Assembly: GCF_028290625.1 (NCBI RefSeq)
Contig: NZ_JAQGJM010000001.1
Location: 248,001-312,000, forward strand
DNA from: Devosia sp.
Lineage (GTDB): Bacteria > Pseudomonadota > Alphaproteobacteria > Rhizobiales > Devosiaceae
DNA: 64,000 nt
Direction of reading: 5' to 3'
Below, piece by piece: positions 25,548-34,210 of the stretch. The position numbers and the translations under genes are program-made. Within the stretch, counting starts at the first letter, position 1, and the number at the start of each line of letters is the position of its first letter. The notes beneath the pieces are model-generated. The model was not told the DNA's origin, made no database searches, and saw nothing but the letters and a program-made list of their open reading frames with translations.

Positions 25548-27418
25548 GCCATGGCTTCTTTGGTCGGGGTGGATTGGAGGGCGAGCGGCAGGCGGATGGT
25601 GAAGGTGCTCCCCTTGCCGGGGTGGCTTTGGACGGTGATGGCGCCGCCGATGTCGCGGACCAGGCCATAGGAGATGGATAGGCCGAGGCCCAGGCCACGG
25701 CCGGCGTCCTTGGTGGAATAAAAGGGATCGAACAGGTTTGCCAGTTCGGCGGCGGCGATGCCGGAGCCGGTATCGGCGACGCTGATTTCGACGGATTTGA
25801 CGGTCTTGGTGATGCCGACGGAAAGGACGCGGATGGTGCTGTGCTCCATGGCGTCGGCAGCATTAGCCAACAGGTTTATCAGCACTTGTTCGAGGTGGAT
25901 CGGGTTGCCGGTGACCATGAGCTTGCCGCGATGGCGGCGGTATTCGACATCGATGCCGAGGGCCCGCAGCTTGTGATCGACAAGGTCGAGCGCGTTGGCG
26001 ATAGCGGTCGAGATATCGGATTGCATCTCGACGCGGGTTTCCTTGCGGGCGAAGGTTCTCAGATGCCCGGTGAGGGCGGCGAGGCGGTCGACCACCTTGT
26101 CCATAGTGGAGAGGATGGGCGCAATGTCGTTATCGGCATTGCGGGCGGCGATCAGCTTGGCGCTGGCGAGATGGGTGGTGAGGGCAGCGACGGGCTGGCT
26201 GACCTCGTGCGCGACACCGGCCAGCGCCTGACCAAGGCTGGCCATCTTGGCGGCTTGGACCAGGCCATGTTGGGCCTCGCGCTCAGCTTTTTCGGCGCGG
26301 ATGCGTTCGGCGATTTCCTCGCGCAGGGCCTGGTTGGTGATGTGGAGATCTTCGGTGCGCTCGGCGACGCGCTGTTCGAGGCGGTCGTGATCGGCAAGGC
26401 GCTGGCCGATGATGCGCCGGCGCTGCACGAGGAGCGCGATGATGAGGAGGAAAGCCGCGGCGGCGAGGCCTGCGGTGGTCGCGGCAGTCCAGGCGTCGCG
26501 GAACAGTGGGCCGGAGGGGGTAAAGGAGAAGATGCGCCACTGATGGGTGGGCAGGCGCAATTCGTCGAGCAGGAAGAGGCCGGAGGTATCGGGATCATTG
26601 CCGGCGACGAAAGCGAAGTTGGCGCCGCGGGACGGCCAGATATCGGCGGCTATCGGCCGGTTGTCGAGGCCGGTCTCGCCGTAGCGACGTTCGTCGGCAA
26701 TGCGGCCGATTTCGCCGGGGCCGATCAGCGAAAGGGGGCGATAGCGCCAATCGGGACGGGTGGAGAGGATGGCGACGTTGTTGGTATCCACGATGACCAA
26801 CAGTTCGCCACTTCGCCACCAGTTGGCTTCGATCTCGCCGAGATTGATTTTCGTGACGGCTACACCGAGAGCCCCGTCAGGGCCGTCGATGCGGCGGGCG
26901 AGGAAGTAACCGGCGACGCCGGTGACGGTCCCGACGGCATAAAATTTGGCGTCGCCATCGCGTATCGCCTCTTCGAAATACGGGCGGTAGGCGAGGTTTT
27001 CGCCGACGAAGCTGTCATAGGCCCACCAGTTGGAGGCGGCGACCACGTTGCCGTCTTTCGCCATGATGAAGAGCTCGCCGGCGCCTGCCGTGTCGTTGAG
27101 CTTGGAGAGGAAACCATTGGCGGCTTCGCGCAGGTCCGGATTGGTGGGATCGGCGAGGATGGCGCGGGTTTCGGCGGCGAGGGCCATGCTGGAGGGGAGA
27201 TAGTGGAAGCGCTCGATGATGGCTTCGAGGGTGCGATCGAATAAGGCGAGGCGCCGATCCGATTGCTGCCCGGCATTGGCAATAGCGCCAGAGAGCGCCA
27301 CCTCGAACGCCGCCCAACCGGTGGCGAGGACCACGGCCAAGGCGACGCCGGCCAAGATGAGCTGGCGGCGGTGCAGCAATTCGCGGAAGCCGAAGCGACT
27401 GGCCAAAACCTCTCCCAT
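25544..27418 (-). CDS. dctB: DctB-type sensor histidine kinase
   Basis: 624 residues. TM1 is at about 20-40, a large periplasmic double-PAS sensor covers about 45-310 (AYRPYFEEAIRDGDAKFYAVGTVTGVAGYF is the DctB-like ligand loop), and TM2 is at about 313-332. A coiled-coil linker follows (RLEQRVAERTEDLHITNQALREEIAER). The H box is H404 in GVAHEVSQPVAAL, with N box LINLLANAADAM and G boxes DTGSGI and GLGLGLSISYGL. The periplasmic sensor likely detects the carboxylate imported by the adjacent TTT system. It is coupled to the response-regulator gene (ATGA overlap). Confidence 0.92.
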   Translation of the reverse strand: MGEVLASRFGFRELLHRRQLILAGVALAVVLATGWAAFEVALSGAIANAGQQSDRRLALFDRTLEAIIERFHYLPSSMALAAETRAILADPTNPDLREAANGFLSKLNDTAGAGELFIMAKDGNVVAASNWWAYDSFVGENLAYRPYFEEAIRDGDAKFYAVGTVTGVAGYFLARRIDGPDGALGVAVTKINLGEIEANWWRSGELLVIVDTNNVAILSTRPDWRYRPLSLIGPGEIGRIADERRYGETGLDNRPIAADIWPSRGANFAFVAGNDPDTSGLFLLDELRLPTHQWRIFSFTPSGPLFRDAWTAATTAGLAAAAFLLIIALLVQRRRIIGQRLADHDRLEQRVAERTEDLHITNQALREEIAERIRAEKAEREAQHGLVQAAKMASLGQALAGVAHEVSQPVAALTTHLASAKLIAARNADNDIAPILSTMDKVVDRLAALTGHLRTFARKETRVEMQSDISTAIANALDLVDHKLRALGIDVEYRRHRGKLMVTGNPIHLEQVLINLLANAADAMEHSTIRVLSVGITKTVKSVEISVADTGSGIAAAELANLFDPFYSTKDAGRGLGLGLSISYGLVRDIGGAITVQSHPGKGSTFTIRLPLALQSTPTKEAMA

Positions 27419-27426
27419 ACCCGTTC

Positions 27427-27480
27427 TTGGGCAAGATATTGCCGAAACCTCTGCCGTTCATCGGCAAGTTCTTGCCCGAT
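27427..27480. promoter_or_regulatory. Two upstream activating dyads for the DctD-type regulator
   Basis: Dyad 1 (27427-27446) reads TTGGGCAA-GATA-TTGCCGAA and dyad 2 (27460-27480) contains GGCAAGTTCTTGCC. Both share the core GGCAA-N4-TTGCC. Their centres are 33 bases apart, close to three helical turns. They lie about 62 and 95 bases upstream of the -24 box of the tctC promoter, the usual position for DctD enhancers. They also sit 9 bases from the divergent dctB start, so autoregulation is possible. Confidence 0.75.
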
Positions 27481-27528
27481 GTGCTAACACGATCTTGTTG
27501 AATTGCATATCTGCCTTGCGTTTTTCAC

Positions 27529-27545
27529 TTGGCATGGGGATTGCA
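27529..27545 (+). promoter_or_regulatory. Sigma-54 promoter of tctCBA
   Basis: TTGGCATG-N4-TTGCA matches the -24/-12 consensus, with the diagnostic GG (27531-27532) and GC (27543-27544) separated by exactly 10 bases. The expected start point is near 27557, about 48 bases before the tctC ATG. Confidence 0.85.
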
Positions 27546-27604
27546 ATGCTGCTGGCAAGGATGCGGCGGGGAGCCGGCATCCGTTGCAATCCGGGAGGAC
27601 AATA

Positions 27605-28585
27605 ATGAAAAAGACCGTAATCACCCTGGCCACGGGCGCACTGCTTGCGGGCCTGGCTTTCGCCGGCAGCGCTTTTGCGCAGGACTATCCGACCAAGCCG
27701 ATCACCGTCGTGGTGCCATTCTCGGCCGGTGGCCCGACCGATACCGTGGCGCGCCTCGTCGCCGAGGTCATGAGCAAGGATCTGGGTCAGCAGGTTGTGG
27801 TGCAGAATGTGGGCGGTGCCGGCGGTACGCTGGGTGCCGGCCAAGTCGCGACCGCGCCGAACGATGGCTATACGCTGCTGCTGCACCATATCGGCATGTC
27901 GACCGCGCCAACGCTGTATCGCAGCCTGCCCTATGACCCAACCAAGGACTTTGCGCCGATCGGGCTGATCACCTCGGTGCCGATGACGCTGGTGGCGCGC
28001 AAGGACTTTGAACCGACGACGCTGGCCGAGCTGATGGACTACATCAAGGCCAATGGCGAGAACGTCACCTATGCTCATGCGGGCATCGGTTCAGCAAGCC
28101 AGCTCTGTGGCATGCTGCTGATGGATGCGCTGGATACGCAGATGACCACCGTGCCCTATCAGGGCGCCGGCCCGGCCATGACCGACATCATCGGCGGCCA
28201 GATCGACATGATCTGCGACCAGAGCACCAATACGACCAGCCAGATCAAGGCCGGTGAAGTCAAAGCCTATGGCGTGACCACGCCCGAGCGCCTGGCCAAC
28301 CTGCCGGACCTGCCGACCACCAAGGAGGGCGGGCTCGATCTCGAGATCGGCGTCTGGCACGGGCTGTATGCGCCGGCCGGCACCGATGCGGCGATCATCA
28401 CCAAGCTCGAAACCGCGCTGCAGGCCGCTTTGGCCGATGAGACGGTGATCAGCCGCTTTGCCGAACTTGGCACCGTGCCGGTGACCGCCGATCAGGCCAC
28501 CCCGGCGGCACTTGCGGAGACGCTGACCAGCCAGATCGCCCTGTGGAAAGGCGTGATCGAGAAGGCCGGAGTTTACGCCGACTAA
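27605..28585 (+). CDS. tctC: Tripartite tricarboxylate transporter substrate-binding protein (Bug family)
   Basis: 326 residues with GGGAGGA before the ATG. The Sec signal peptide (MKKTVITLATGALLAGLAFA) is cleaved after AFA near residue 25. The mature start QDYPTKPITVVVPFSAGGPTDTVARLVAE is the Bug signature that binds carboxylates. Further family blocks are APNDGYTLLLHHIG, YDPTKDFAPIGLIT and VPYQGAGPAMTDIIGGQIDMI. It delivers a carboxylate to TctAB. It is first in the sigma-54-driven operon, and a strong intercistronic hairpin follows. Confidence 0.95.
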   Translation: MKKTVITLATGALLAGLAFAGSAFAQDYPTKPITVVVPFSAGGPTDTVARLVAEVMSKDLGQQVVVQNVGGAGGTLGAGQVATAPNDGYTLLLHHIGMSTAPTLYRSLPYDPTKDFAPIGLITSVPMTLVARKDFEPTTLAELMDYIKANGENVTYAHAGIGSASQLCGMLLMDALDTQMTTVPYQGAGPAMTDIIGGQIDMICDQSTNTTSQIKAGEVKAYGVTTPERLANLPDLPTTKEGGLDLEIGVWHGLYAPAGTDAAIITKLETALQAALADETVISRFAELGTVPVTADQATPAALAETLTSQIALWKGVIEKAGVYAD

Positions 28586-28601
28586 GTCGTCAGCGCCCCC
28601 T

Positions 28602-28705
28602 CGCCCCTCTGGGGAGAGGGTTGGGGTGAGGGGCTTTTCGCTTGCGCATTGCATGAGAAAGGCCCCTCACCCGGCGCTGCGCGCCGACCTCTCCCCAGAG
28701 GGGCG
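28602..28705. repeat. Long intercistronic hairpin between tctC and tctB
   Basis: CGCCCCTCTGGGGAGAGG (28602-28619) is perfectly complementary to 28688-28705 (18 bp), and a second inner pair GGGTGAGGGGC/GCCCCTCACCC extends the stem. No T run follows. It probably protects the tctC mRNA 3' end or lowers read-through into tctB and tctA. Confidence 0.8.
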
Positions 28706-28738
28706 AGGTGAACAAGTACAACATCCGGGGAGGGATCG

Positions 28739-29203
28739 ATGGCGGTCTCGAATTTTTCGACCAAGGACCTCGTGTCGGGCGGCATATTTGTCGTGGCGGG
28801 GGCTTATTTTGCGCTTGAAGCGCTGAATTATGAAGTGGGCACGCCGTTTCGCATGGGGCCGGGTTTCATGCCGCTGTTCCTGGGTTCAGTGCTGGCCGGG
28901 CTCGGACTTGCAGTCGCGGCGAGCGGCTGGAAGAAGCCGGATACGGAAGAACGGCTGACGCCGTCGTGGCGCGGCATTGTGCTGATCATCGGCGTGGTGA
29001 TCTTTTTTGGCGCAACCATTCGCGGACTTGGCTTCGTGCCGGTGGTGCTGGTTTCGAGCTTTGTCGCGGCGCTCTCGAGCCGGCTCAATTCGCCGCTGTT
29101 TTCCATCCTTCTCGCCATCACGCTGACCGTGATGTGCACCCTGATTTTTGTCGTCGGACTGGGCATGAGCGTGCCGTGGTTCGGCCCTTGGCTCGGAATG
29201 TAG
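28739..29203 (+). CDS. tctB: Tripartite tricarboxylate transporter small membrane subunit
   Basis: 154 residues with four hydrophobic segments, the expected size for TctB. The N-terminal DLVSGGIFVVAGAYFALEALNYEVGTPFRMGPGFMPLFLGS contains the family pattern for the first helix and the GPGFMP turn. GGGGAGGG precedes the ATG. It forms the membrane complex with TctA, whose gene starts 9 bases further on. Confidence 0.92.
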   Translation: MAVSNFSTKDLVSGGIFVVAGAYFALEALNYEVGTPFRMGPGFMPLFLGSVLAGLGLAVAASGWKKPDTEERLTPSWRGIVLIIGVVIFFGATIRGLGFVPVVLVSSFVAALSSRLNSPLFSILLAITLTVMCTLIFVVGLGMSVPWFGPWLGM

Positions 29204-29212
29204 GAGCGCAAA

Positions 29213-30718
29213 ATGGATATCATTGCTTCGCTAGGCCTGGGCTTTTCGGTCGCTCTCGACCCCATGAACATTCTCTACTGCTTCATCGGCGTGCTGCTGG
29301 GCACGCTGGTGGGCGTGTTGCCCGGCATCGGGCCGACGGCGACCATCGCAATGCTATTGCCGATCACCTTTTCTCTGTCGCCCGCAGGGGCGCTGATTAT
29401 GCTCGCCGGCATCTATTACGGCGCACAATATGGTGGCTCGACCACCGCGATCCTGATCAACCTGCCGGGGGAAAGCTCCTCAGCGGTGACGGCGATCGAC
29501 GGCTATCAGATGGCCAAGCAGGGCCGCGCCGGCCCGGCCCTGGCTACGGCGGCATTGGGGTCGTTCTTTGCCGGTACGGTCGGCACGCTGCTGCTGGCAT
29601 TCTTTGCGCCTCCGCTGGCGCGAGCGGCGCTCAATTTCGGAGCGCCAGAGTATTTTGCGCTGATCGTTCTAGGGCTTTTGGTGTCCATTGCGCTGGCGCA
29701 CGGGTCCATCCTCAAGGCGCTGGCAATGATCGTACTGGGCCTGCTGCTGGGCATGGTGGGGCAGGATATCTATACCGGCCAACCGCGCTTCACCTTCGGC
29801 ATCCGCGAATTGTATTCGGGGCTCAACTTCGTTTCGGTGGCGGTGGGCATTTTCGGCGTGGCTGAAATTCTGCGCAATCTCGAGAACGAGAAGGGCCGCG
29901 ACGTGATGGTGAAAGCCGTCAAAAACCTGTGGCTCACCAAGGATGACTTCAAGCGGATCGCGGCACCGGTGGTGCGGGGGACAGTGCTCGGCTCGGTGCT
30001 CGGCATCCTGCCGGGCGGTGGGCATATCCTGGCATCCTTCGCGTCCTACTCGGCCGAGAAACGGCTTTCCAAGCACCCCGAGGAATTCGGGCATGGTGCC
30101 ATCGAAGGCGTGGCGGGGCCGGAATCGGCGAACAACGCCGCGGCGCAGACCTCGTTCATTCCGCTGATGACGCTGGGTATTCCGGCCCATCCGGTGATGG
30201 CGTTGATGGTGGGAGCCTTCATCCTCCAGGGCATCACGCCCGGTCCGAACGTGATCAACGACCAGCCGGCTTTGTTCTGGGGCATCATCGCCTCGATGTG
30301 GATCGGCAATGTGATGCTGGTGCTGCTGAACCTGCCGCTGATCGGGCTATGGGTGAAGATGCTCTCCATCCCCTATCGGGCGCTGTTCCCGGCCATCGTG
30401 CTGTTTGCCTGCATCGGGTGTTACTCGATCAATCAGAACATTTACGACGTCTACGCGATCGGCTTCTTCGGGGTGGTCGGCTATGTGCTGATGCGTTTCG
30501 GCTGCGAGCCGGCGCCGCTGCTGCTGGGCTTCGTGTTGGGGCCGCTGCTGGAGGAACACTTGCGGCGCGCCATGATCATTTCGCGCGGTGATCCGACGGT
30601 GTTTATCACCCGGCCAATCTCGGCGACATTGCTGGGCCTGGCCGTGCTGGCGGTGGTGATTGCGGTGCTGCCGAGCATTCGCAAGAAACGCAAGGAGGTG
30701 TTCGTAGAGGAGGATTGA
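29213..30718 (+). CDS. tctA: Tripartite tricarboxylate transporter large membrane subunit
   Basis: 501 residues with about 12 helices. The family-defining motifs are GTLVGVLPGIGPTATIAMLLP and YYGAQYGGSTTAILINLPGESSSAVTAIDGYQMAKQGRAGPAL near the N-terminus. Its pseudo-repeat is GSVLGILPGGGHILASFASYSAEKR, then GVAGPESANNAAAQTSFIPLMTLGIP. It is the ion-coupled transport channel for the carboxylate bound by TctC. It is convergent with panC; the short gap holds a cruciform at 30758-30787. Confidence 0.96.
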   Translation: MDIIASLGLGFSVALDPMNILYCFIGVLLGTLVGVLPGIGPTATIAMLLPITFSLSPAGALIMLAGIYYGAQYGGSTTAILINLPGESSSAVTAIDGYQMAKQGRAGPALATAALGSFFAGTVGTLLLAFFAPPLARAALNFGAPEYFALIVLGLLVSIALAHGSILKALAMIVLGLLLGMVGQDIYTGQPRFTFGIRELYSGLNFVSVAVGIFGVAEILRNLENEKGRDVMVKAVKNLWLTKDDFKRIAAPVVRGTVLGSVLGILPGGGHILASFASYSAEKRLSKHPEEFGHGAIEGVAGPESANNAAAQTSFIPLMTLGIPAHPVMALMVGAFILQGITPGPNVINDQPALFWGIIASMWIGNVMLVLLNLPLIGLWVKMLSIPYRALFPAIVLFACIGCYSINQNIYDVYAIGFFGVVGYVLMRFGCEPAPLLLGFVLGPLLEEHLRRAMIISRGDPTVFITRPISATLLGLAVLAVVIAVLPSIRKKRKEVFVEED

Positions 30719-30757
30719 TCTCCGACCTCGCCTGTCCCTCAATGCGTCCTGCGCGCC

Positions 30758-30787
30758 GCAGGTGCGGCGGGATCCCGCCTAGCCTGC
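30758..30787. terminator. Cruciform between convergent tctA and panC
   Basis: A perfect 14-bp palindrome, GGCGGGATCCCGCC (30766-30779), is flanked by outer arms GCAGG and CCTGC separated by symmetric 3-base bulges. It is symmetric and placed between convergent stops, so it probably acts in both directions, although no T run is present. Confidence 0.5.
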
Positions 30788-30794
30788 CGCGGCC

Positions 30795-31646
30795 TCAGAA
30801 TGGCGCGAGGACGATGTTGTCGATGAGCCTGGTCGATCCGAGATAGGCCGCCACAGCAAGGAGAGCGCCGCCTGTCGGAACCGTGTCGATAGAAGTCAGA
30901 GTCTGCGGATCGCGAACATCCCAGTACTGCAAGGTGAAGCGGGGGTCCTGGCCCAGCACCTTTCGTCCGATCGCCGCAAGGGCACTGGCGTCGCGCTGGC
31001 CTGCCTCGAATGCCGCTTTTGCGGCCTGCAGGCTGGCATGGATCAGTGGCGCCGCCGCCCGGTCCTCGGGACTGAGATAGACGTTACGCGAACTCAGCGC
31101 CAATCCGTCCGGCTCGCGGACAATCGCGCCACGCACGATCTCGACCGGCACGGCGAGGTCGCGCACCATCCGCTCGATCACGGCGCATTGCTGTGCGTCC
31201 TTCTGCCCGAACACTGCGAGATCGGGCTGCACGATGTTGAACAGCTTGAGCACGACCGTGGTTACCCCCCGGAAATGCCCCGGCCGTACCGCGCCGCACA
31301 TTGGCGCGGATACGCTCTCCTCGACCACGAAGGTCGAGGCTCCGTCAGGATAGAGGTTGGCCACTCCCGGCAAAAACACTGCGTCGATACCGGCGGCCTC
31401 GAGCAATGCGAGGTCCTTCTCGATGGGCCGCGGATATTTCGCCAAATCCTCATTGGGCCCGAACTGCAGCGGATTGACGAAAATGCTGGCAATCGTCACC
31501 GAGGCGCGGCGCTTAGCCAGTTCCATCAGGCTGATATGGCCGGCGTGCAGCGCGCCCATGGTCGGCACGAAGCCGAGAGTCTGCCCTGCCGGCAAGGCTC
31601 GACGCCAGGCCCGCACTTCGGCAATCGTCCGCAAGATGACAGTCAT
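30795..31646 (-). CDS. panC: Pantothenate synthetase
   Basis: 283 residues from the ATG at 31646 that overlaps the coaBC stop (ATGA). It joins pantoate and beta-alanine with ATP. Nucleotidyltransferase signatures are visible: GFVPTMGALHAGHISLM (HIGH-type motif), IFVNPLQFGPNEDLAKYPR, AVFGQKDAQQCAVIERMV and LALSSRNVYLSPEDRAAA (KMSKS-like loop). It is the last gene of the panB-(coaX')-coaBC-panC operon. Confidence 0.97.
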   Translation of the reverse strand: MTVILRTIAEVRAWRRALPAGQTLGFVPTMGALHAGHISLMELAKRRASVTIASIFVNPLQFGPNEDLAKYPRPIEKDLALLEAAGIDAVFLPGVANLYPDGASTFVVEESVSAPMCGAVRPGHFRGVTTVVLKLFNIVQPDLAVFGQKDAQQCAVIERMVRDLAVPVEIVRGAIVREPDGLALSSRNVYLSPEDRAAAPLIHASLQAAKAAFEAGQRDASALAAIGRKVLGQDPRFTLQYWDVRDPQTLTSIDTVPTGGALLAVAAYLGSTRLIDNIVLAPF

Positions 31647-32854
31647 ACGATCAAGTCCCACAAGCGCCGGGCCAACTCGGTTTTGCTCATCACCGGCAGG
31701 CTGATCGCATCGCCGACGCGACGCAGCAAAGTGCCGGCATTGGTGGGGACCGAGAAGCCCGTTTCACTGGTCTCGCCGAGCCGGGCCACCGGGTTGGCGA
31801 AAAGAAAATCCAGCCCTTTGCTTTCGAGCTTGGCGCGGCCGTTGGCCTCGACATTGTCGGTTTCCGCGGCAAAACCCAGAAACCATTGGCCCGTGGCCGC
31901 CGTACGCAGCGACCCCAGCACGTCGACCGACGGAATCATATCCAGCACCGTGGCTTCTGCTGCCCGCTTGAGCTTGCCCGCTGCCGAGTTCGCCACCCGA
32001 TAATCCAGCACGGCGGCTGTCGCGATCACGCCGTCTACCTCCGGCAGGAAATTCAGTGCCGCCGCTGCCATCTCTTCGGCTGTCCGCACCTCGACCAGGG
32101 TCAGCCGGTCGGCGCTGCCTTTGGGTGCAGACGGCCGTACCACGCCCTTGTCCACGCCAAGCACATAGCGCACCTCGGCGCCCCGCCGCAGCGCTTCCTC
32201 AGCCATCGCGGCACCCATGCGGCCGGTCGAATGGTTGGTGATATAGCGCACCGCGTCGATCGGGCTCGTCGTCGGCCCCGCCGTGATCAGCACCTTGATC
32301 TCGGCCAGATCCTGCTTCGGCATGACCAGTGCCGCCTCAATCGCCTCGATAATGATCGGCACCGGCGCCAGCTTGCCAACGCCCACCTCGCCGCAGGCCA
32401 GCGTGCCCGCTGCCGGGGCGATCATAGCGGCGCCGCGTCCCAGCAGCGTTTCCAGATTCAGTTGCGTGGCCTTGTGCTCCCACATCACCGTGTTCATGGC
32501 CGGTGCGATCAGCATGGGGGCGGTCGTCGCCAGCGCCACAGTGGTCAACAGGTCGTCGGCCAGTCCGAGTGCCAGCTTGGCCAACACATTGGCCGTTGCC
32601 GGCGCCACCACGAAAACATCGGCCCAACGCGCCAGGTCGATATGTTCGGTTCCCGACACGCCGGGCCCGAACAGGGCTGATTTGACCGGTCGGCCGCTCA
32701 GCGTTTCCAGCACCAGCGGGGTCACGAACTGTGCCGCGCTTTCGGTCAGGATGCACTGCACCTGATGGCCGCGCTTGCCCAGTTCGGAGACCACGTCGGC
32801 CATCTTGTAGGCCGAGATACTGCCGGTGATGGCGATGAGGATGTTGCTAGCCAT
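31643..32854 (-). CDS. coaBC: Bifunctional phosphopantothenoylcysteine decarboxylase/phosphopantothenate-cysteine ligase
   Basis: 403 residues. The N-terminal CoaC half (1-185) has the FMN site ITGSISAYK, active-site His in GTEHIDLARWADVFVVAPATANVLAKLA, and PAMNTVMW. The C-terminal CoaB half starts at about 188 (VLITAGPTTSPIDAVRYITNHSTGRMGAAMA) and ends with FLGFAAETDN and the K-rich dimer loop. It performs two consecutive steps from phosphopantothenate toward CoA. The start overlaps the end of the CoaX-like remnant, and the stop overlaps panC. Confidence 0.97.
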   Translation of the reverse strand: MASNILIAITGSISAYKMADVVSELGKRGHQVQCILTESAAQFVTPLVLETLSGRPVKSALFGPGVSGTEHIDLARWADVFVVAPATANVLAKLALGLADDLLTTVALATTAPMLIAPAMNTVMWEHKATQLNLETLLGRGAAMIAPAAGTLACGEVGVGKLAPVPIIIEAIEAALVMPKQDLAEIKVLITAGPTTSPIDAVRYITNHSTGRMGAAMAEEALRRGAEVRYVLGVDKGVVRPSAPKGSADRLTLVEVRTAEEMAAAALNFLPEVDGVIATAAVLDYRVANSAAGKLKRAAEATVLDMIPSVDVLGSLRTAATGQWFLGFAAETDNVEANGRAKLESKGLDFLFANPVARLGETSETGFSVPTNAGTLLRRVGDAISLPVMSKTELARRLWDLIV

Positions 32855-33029
32855 TCAACTGCCCATAGCGGAAGAGGCCCAGAAGCGTCACGTCCGGTTC
32901 CATGCGAAAACGGTCGGAGAGTGGGTCGGTGCGAAACCGGGCTTCGGCGATCCTCGGTCCACCACCCTGGAACAGCCCGGCGACGGTGTGGGTATTGCCG
33001 ACATTAAGCAGCAGCCAGTGTTCAACCAA
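32847..33029 (-). pseudogene. CoaX-like (type III pantothenate kinase) N-terminal remnant
   Basis: 60 codons beginning at a TTG inside the end of panB and ending inside the start of coaBC. The N-terminus HWLLLNVGNTHTVAGLFQGG closely follows the first strand and phosphate loop of type III pantothenate kinases (usual form IDVGNTHTVIGLF), but the catalytic Asp is Asn. CoaX is normally about 250 residues, so three quarters of the protein are missing. The reading frame is compact and coupled to both neighbours. It could be a decayed kinase or a small retained protein. CoaX would fit the pathway of this operon. Confidence 0.5.
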
Positions 33030-33840
33030 CGGCCGGCTCCTTCGCCTTTGCGGCGGGGTGCGCCTTCACTTCGGCGACATACTCGCCGACGGCCTTGCGG
33101 ATGATCCCCGCAACGTCCGCCTTGGGCTTGGTGAACCCGGGCGCCGGCCGCACATTGAGCCCGATCAGATCGTTGATCACCAGAACTTGCCCGGCACAAT
33201 CTGGCCCCGATCCGATACCTATAGTGGGGATGTCCAGCAGCTGCGTTATTTCCGCCGCGACTTCAGGAACGATGAATTCCAGAACGATGGCAAAGGCCCC
33301 CGCGTCTTGCAGTTCGCGTGCTGCCGCAATCAATTCCTGGGCCGCCGGCACGTCCTTGCCATGACGGTAATAGCCGCCCAGCTGATGCACCGACTGTGGG
33401 GTAAGTCCAATATGACCCATTACCGGGATGCCCTGTGCCACCAATCGCGCCACCATCGGCGCTGCGGCGCCACCGCCCTCGATCTTGACGGCCTGGCAGC
33501 CTGTTTGCTGCAGCACGGCGATGGCACTGCTCAAGGCCGTTTCCGGATCTTTTGCCGTGCCAAATGGCAGATCGCACACCACCATTGCCCGCGTCGTCCC
33601 GCGATAGACCGCACTGGTATGGCGGATCATGTCGTCCAGCGTCACCGGGAGCGTCGTCTCATGCCCCAGCACGACATTGCCCAGGCTATCCCCGACGAGG
33701 ACAATCTCGACGCCTGCCTGATCGAGCAGCCCGGCCATCACGTGGTCATAGGCCGTCAGCATGGCGATCTTCTCGCCGCTTCGGGCAAGTGCCCGGATAT
33801 CGCGGGTGGTCAGGCGTTTGATCTCGGCTCGTACGGACAT
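33022..33840 (-). CDS. panB: 3-methyl-2-oxobutanoate hydroxymethyltransferase
   Basis: 272 residues from the ATG at 33840. The signature blocks are IAMLTAYDHVMAGLLDQAGVEIVLVGDSLGNVVLGHETTLPVTLDDMI (Mg- and substrate-binding), KIEGG, GHIGLTPQSVHQLGGYYRHGK and EFIVPEVAAEIT with the catalytic Glu. It makes ketopantoate from 2-oxoisovalerate with methylene-THF. It is the first gene of the operon with coaBC and panC. A possible promoter (TTGCGA-16-TATGGA, 33888-33915 on the minus strand) precedes it. Confidence 0.97.
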   Translation of the reverse strand: MSVRAEIKRLTTRDIRALARSGEKIAMLTAYDHVMAGLLDQAGVEIVLVGDSLGNVVLGHETTLPVTLDDMIRHTSAVYRGTTRAMVVCDLPFGTAKDPETALSSAIAVLQQTGCQAVKIEGGGAAAPMVARLVAQGIPVMGHIGLTPQSVHQLGGYYRHGKDVPAAQELIAAARELQDAGAFAIVLEFIVPEVAAEITQLLDIPTIGIGSGPDCAGQVLVINDLIGLNVRPAPGFTKPKADVAGIIRKAVGEYVAEVKAHPAAKAKEPAVG

Positions 33841-33887
33841 TGGCCTGCCTTGGTGTCGGGGCGGACTTATCAGGTCGTCACGCCACC

Positions 33888-33915
33888 TCCATAGAGCGTC
33901 GCCCCAATTTCGCAA
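33888..33915 (-). promoter_or_regulatory. Possible promoter of the panB operon
   Basis: On the minus strand, TTGCGA (33910-33915) and TATGGA (33888-33893) are 16 bases apart, 48 bases upstream of panB. The rest of the 370-base gap 33841-34210 shows no gene, repeat or clear hairpin. Confidence 0.35.
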
Positions 33916-34210
33916 GTGTCCAATAGTGCAATGGCTCAGCCGGATGACAGGTGGTCCAGTGAGGTGATCTATGCAGAGAATCCGGGTTTCTCCGCCAATA
34001 TTGCAGTGTAACGCGTTGAAATGGCGTTTTCACGGATAGATTGGCCACCTCTCAAAATTCGGTCTCCAATTCGATCCCATCAGAACGATGACAAATAAGC
34101 CTCGGCGTCTCTCTCTTCCGGACGCGCCACCTTGCCAAATGATCATGCTGTACGCTTGCATATGAGGGCTTGCCGCTCCATGTGCGGGGACCGTTATCTC
34201 CGGACAGCCC

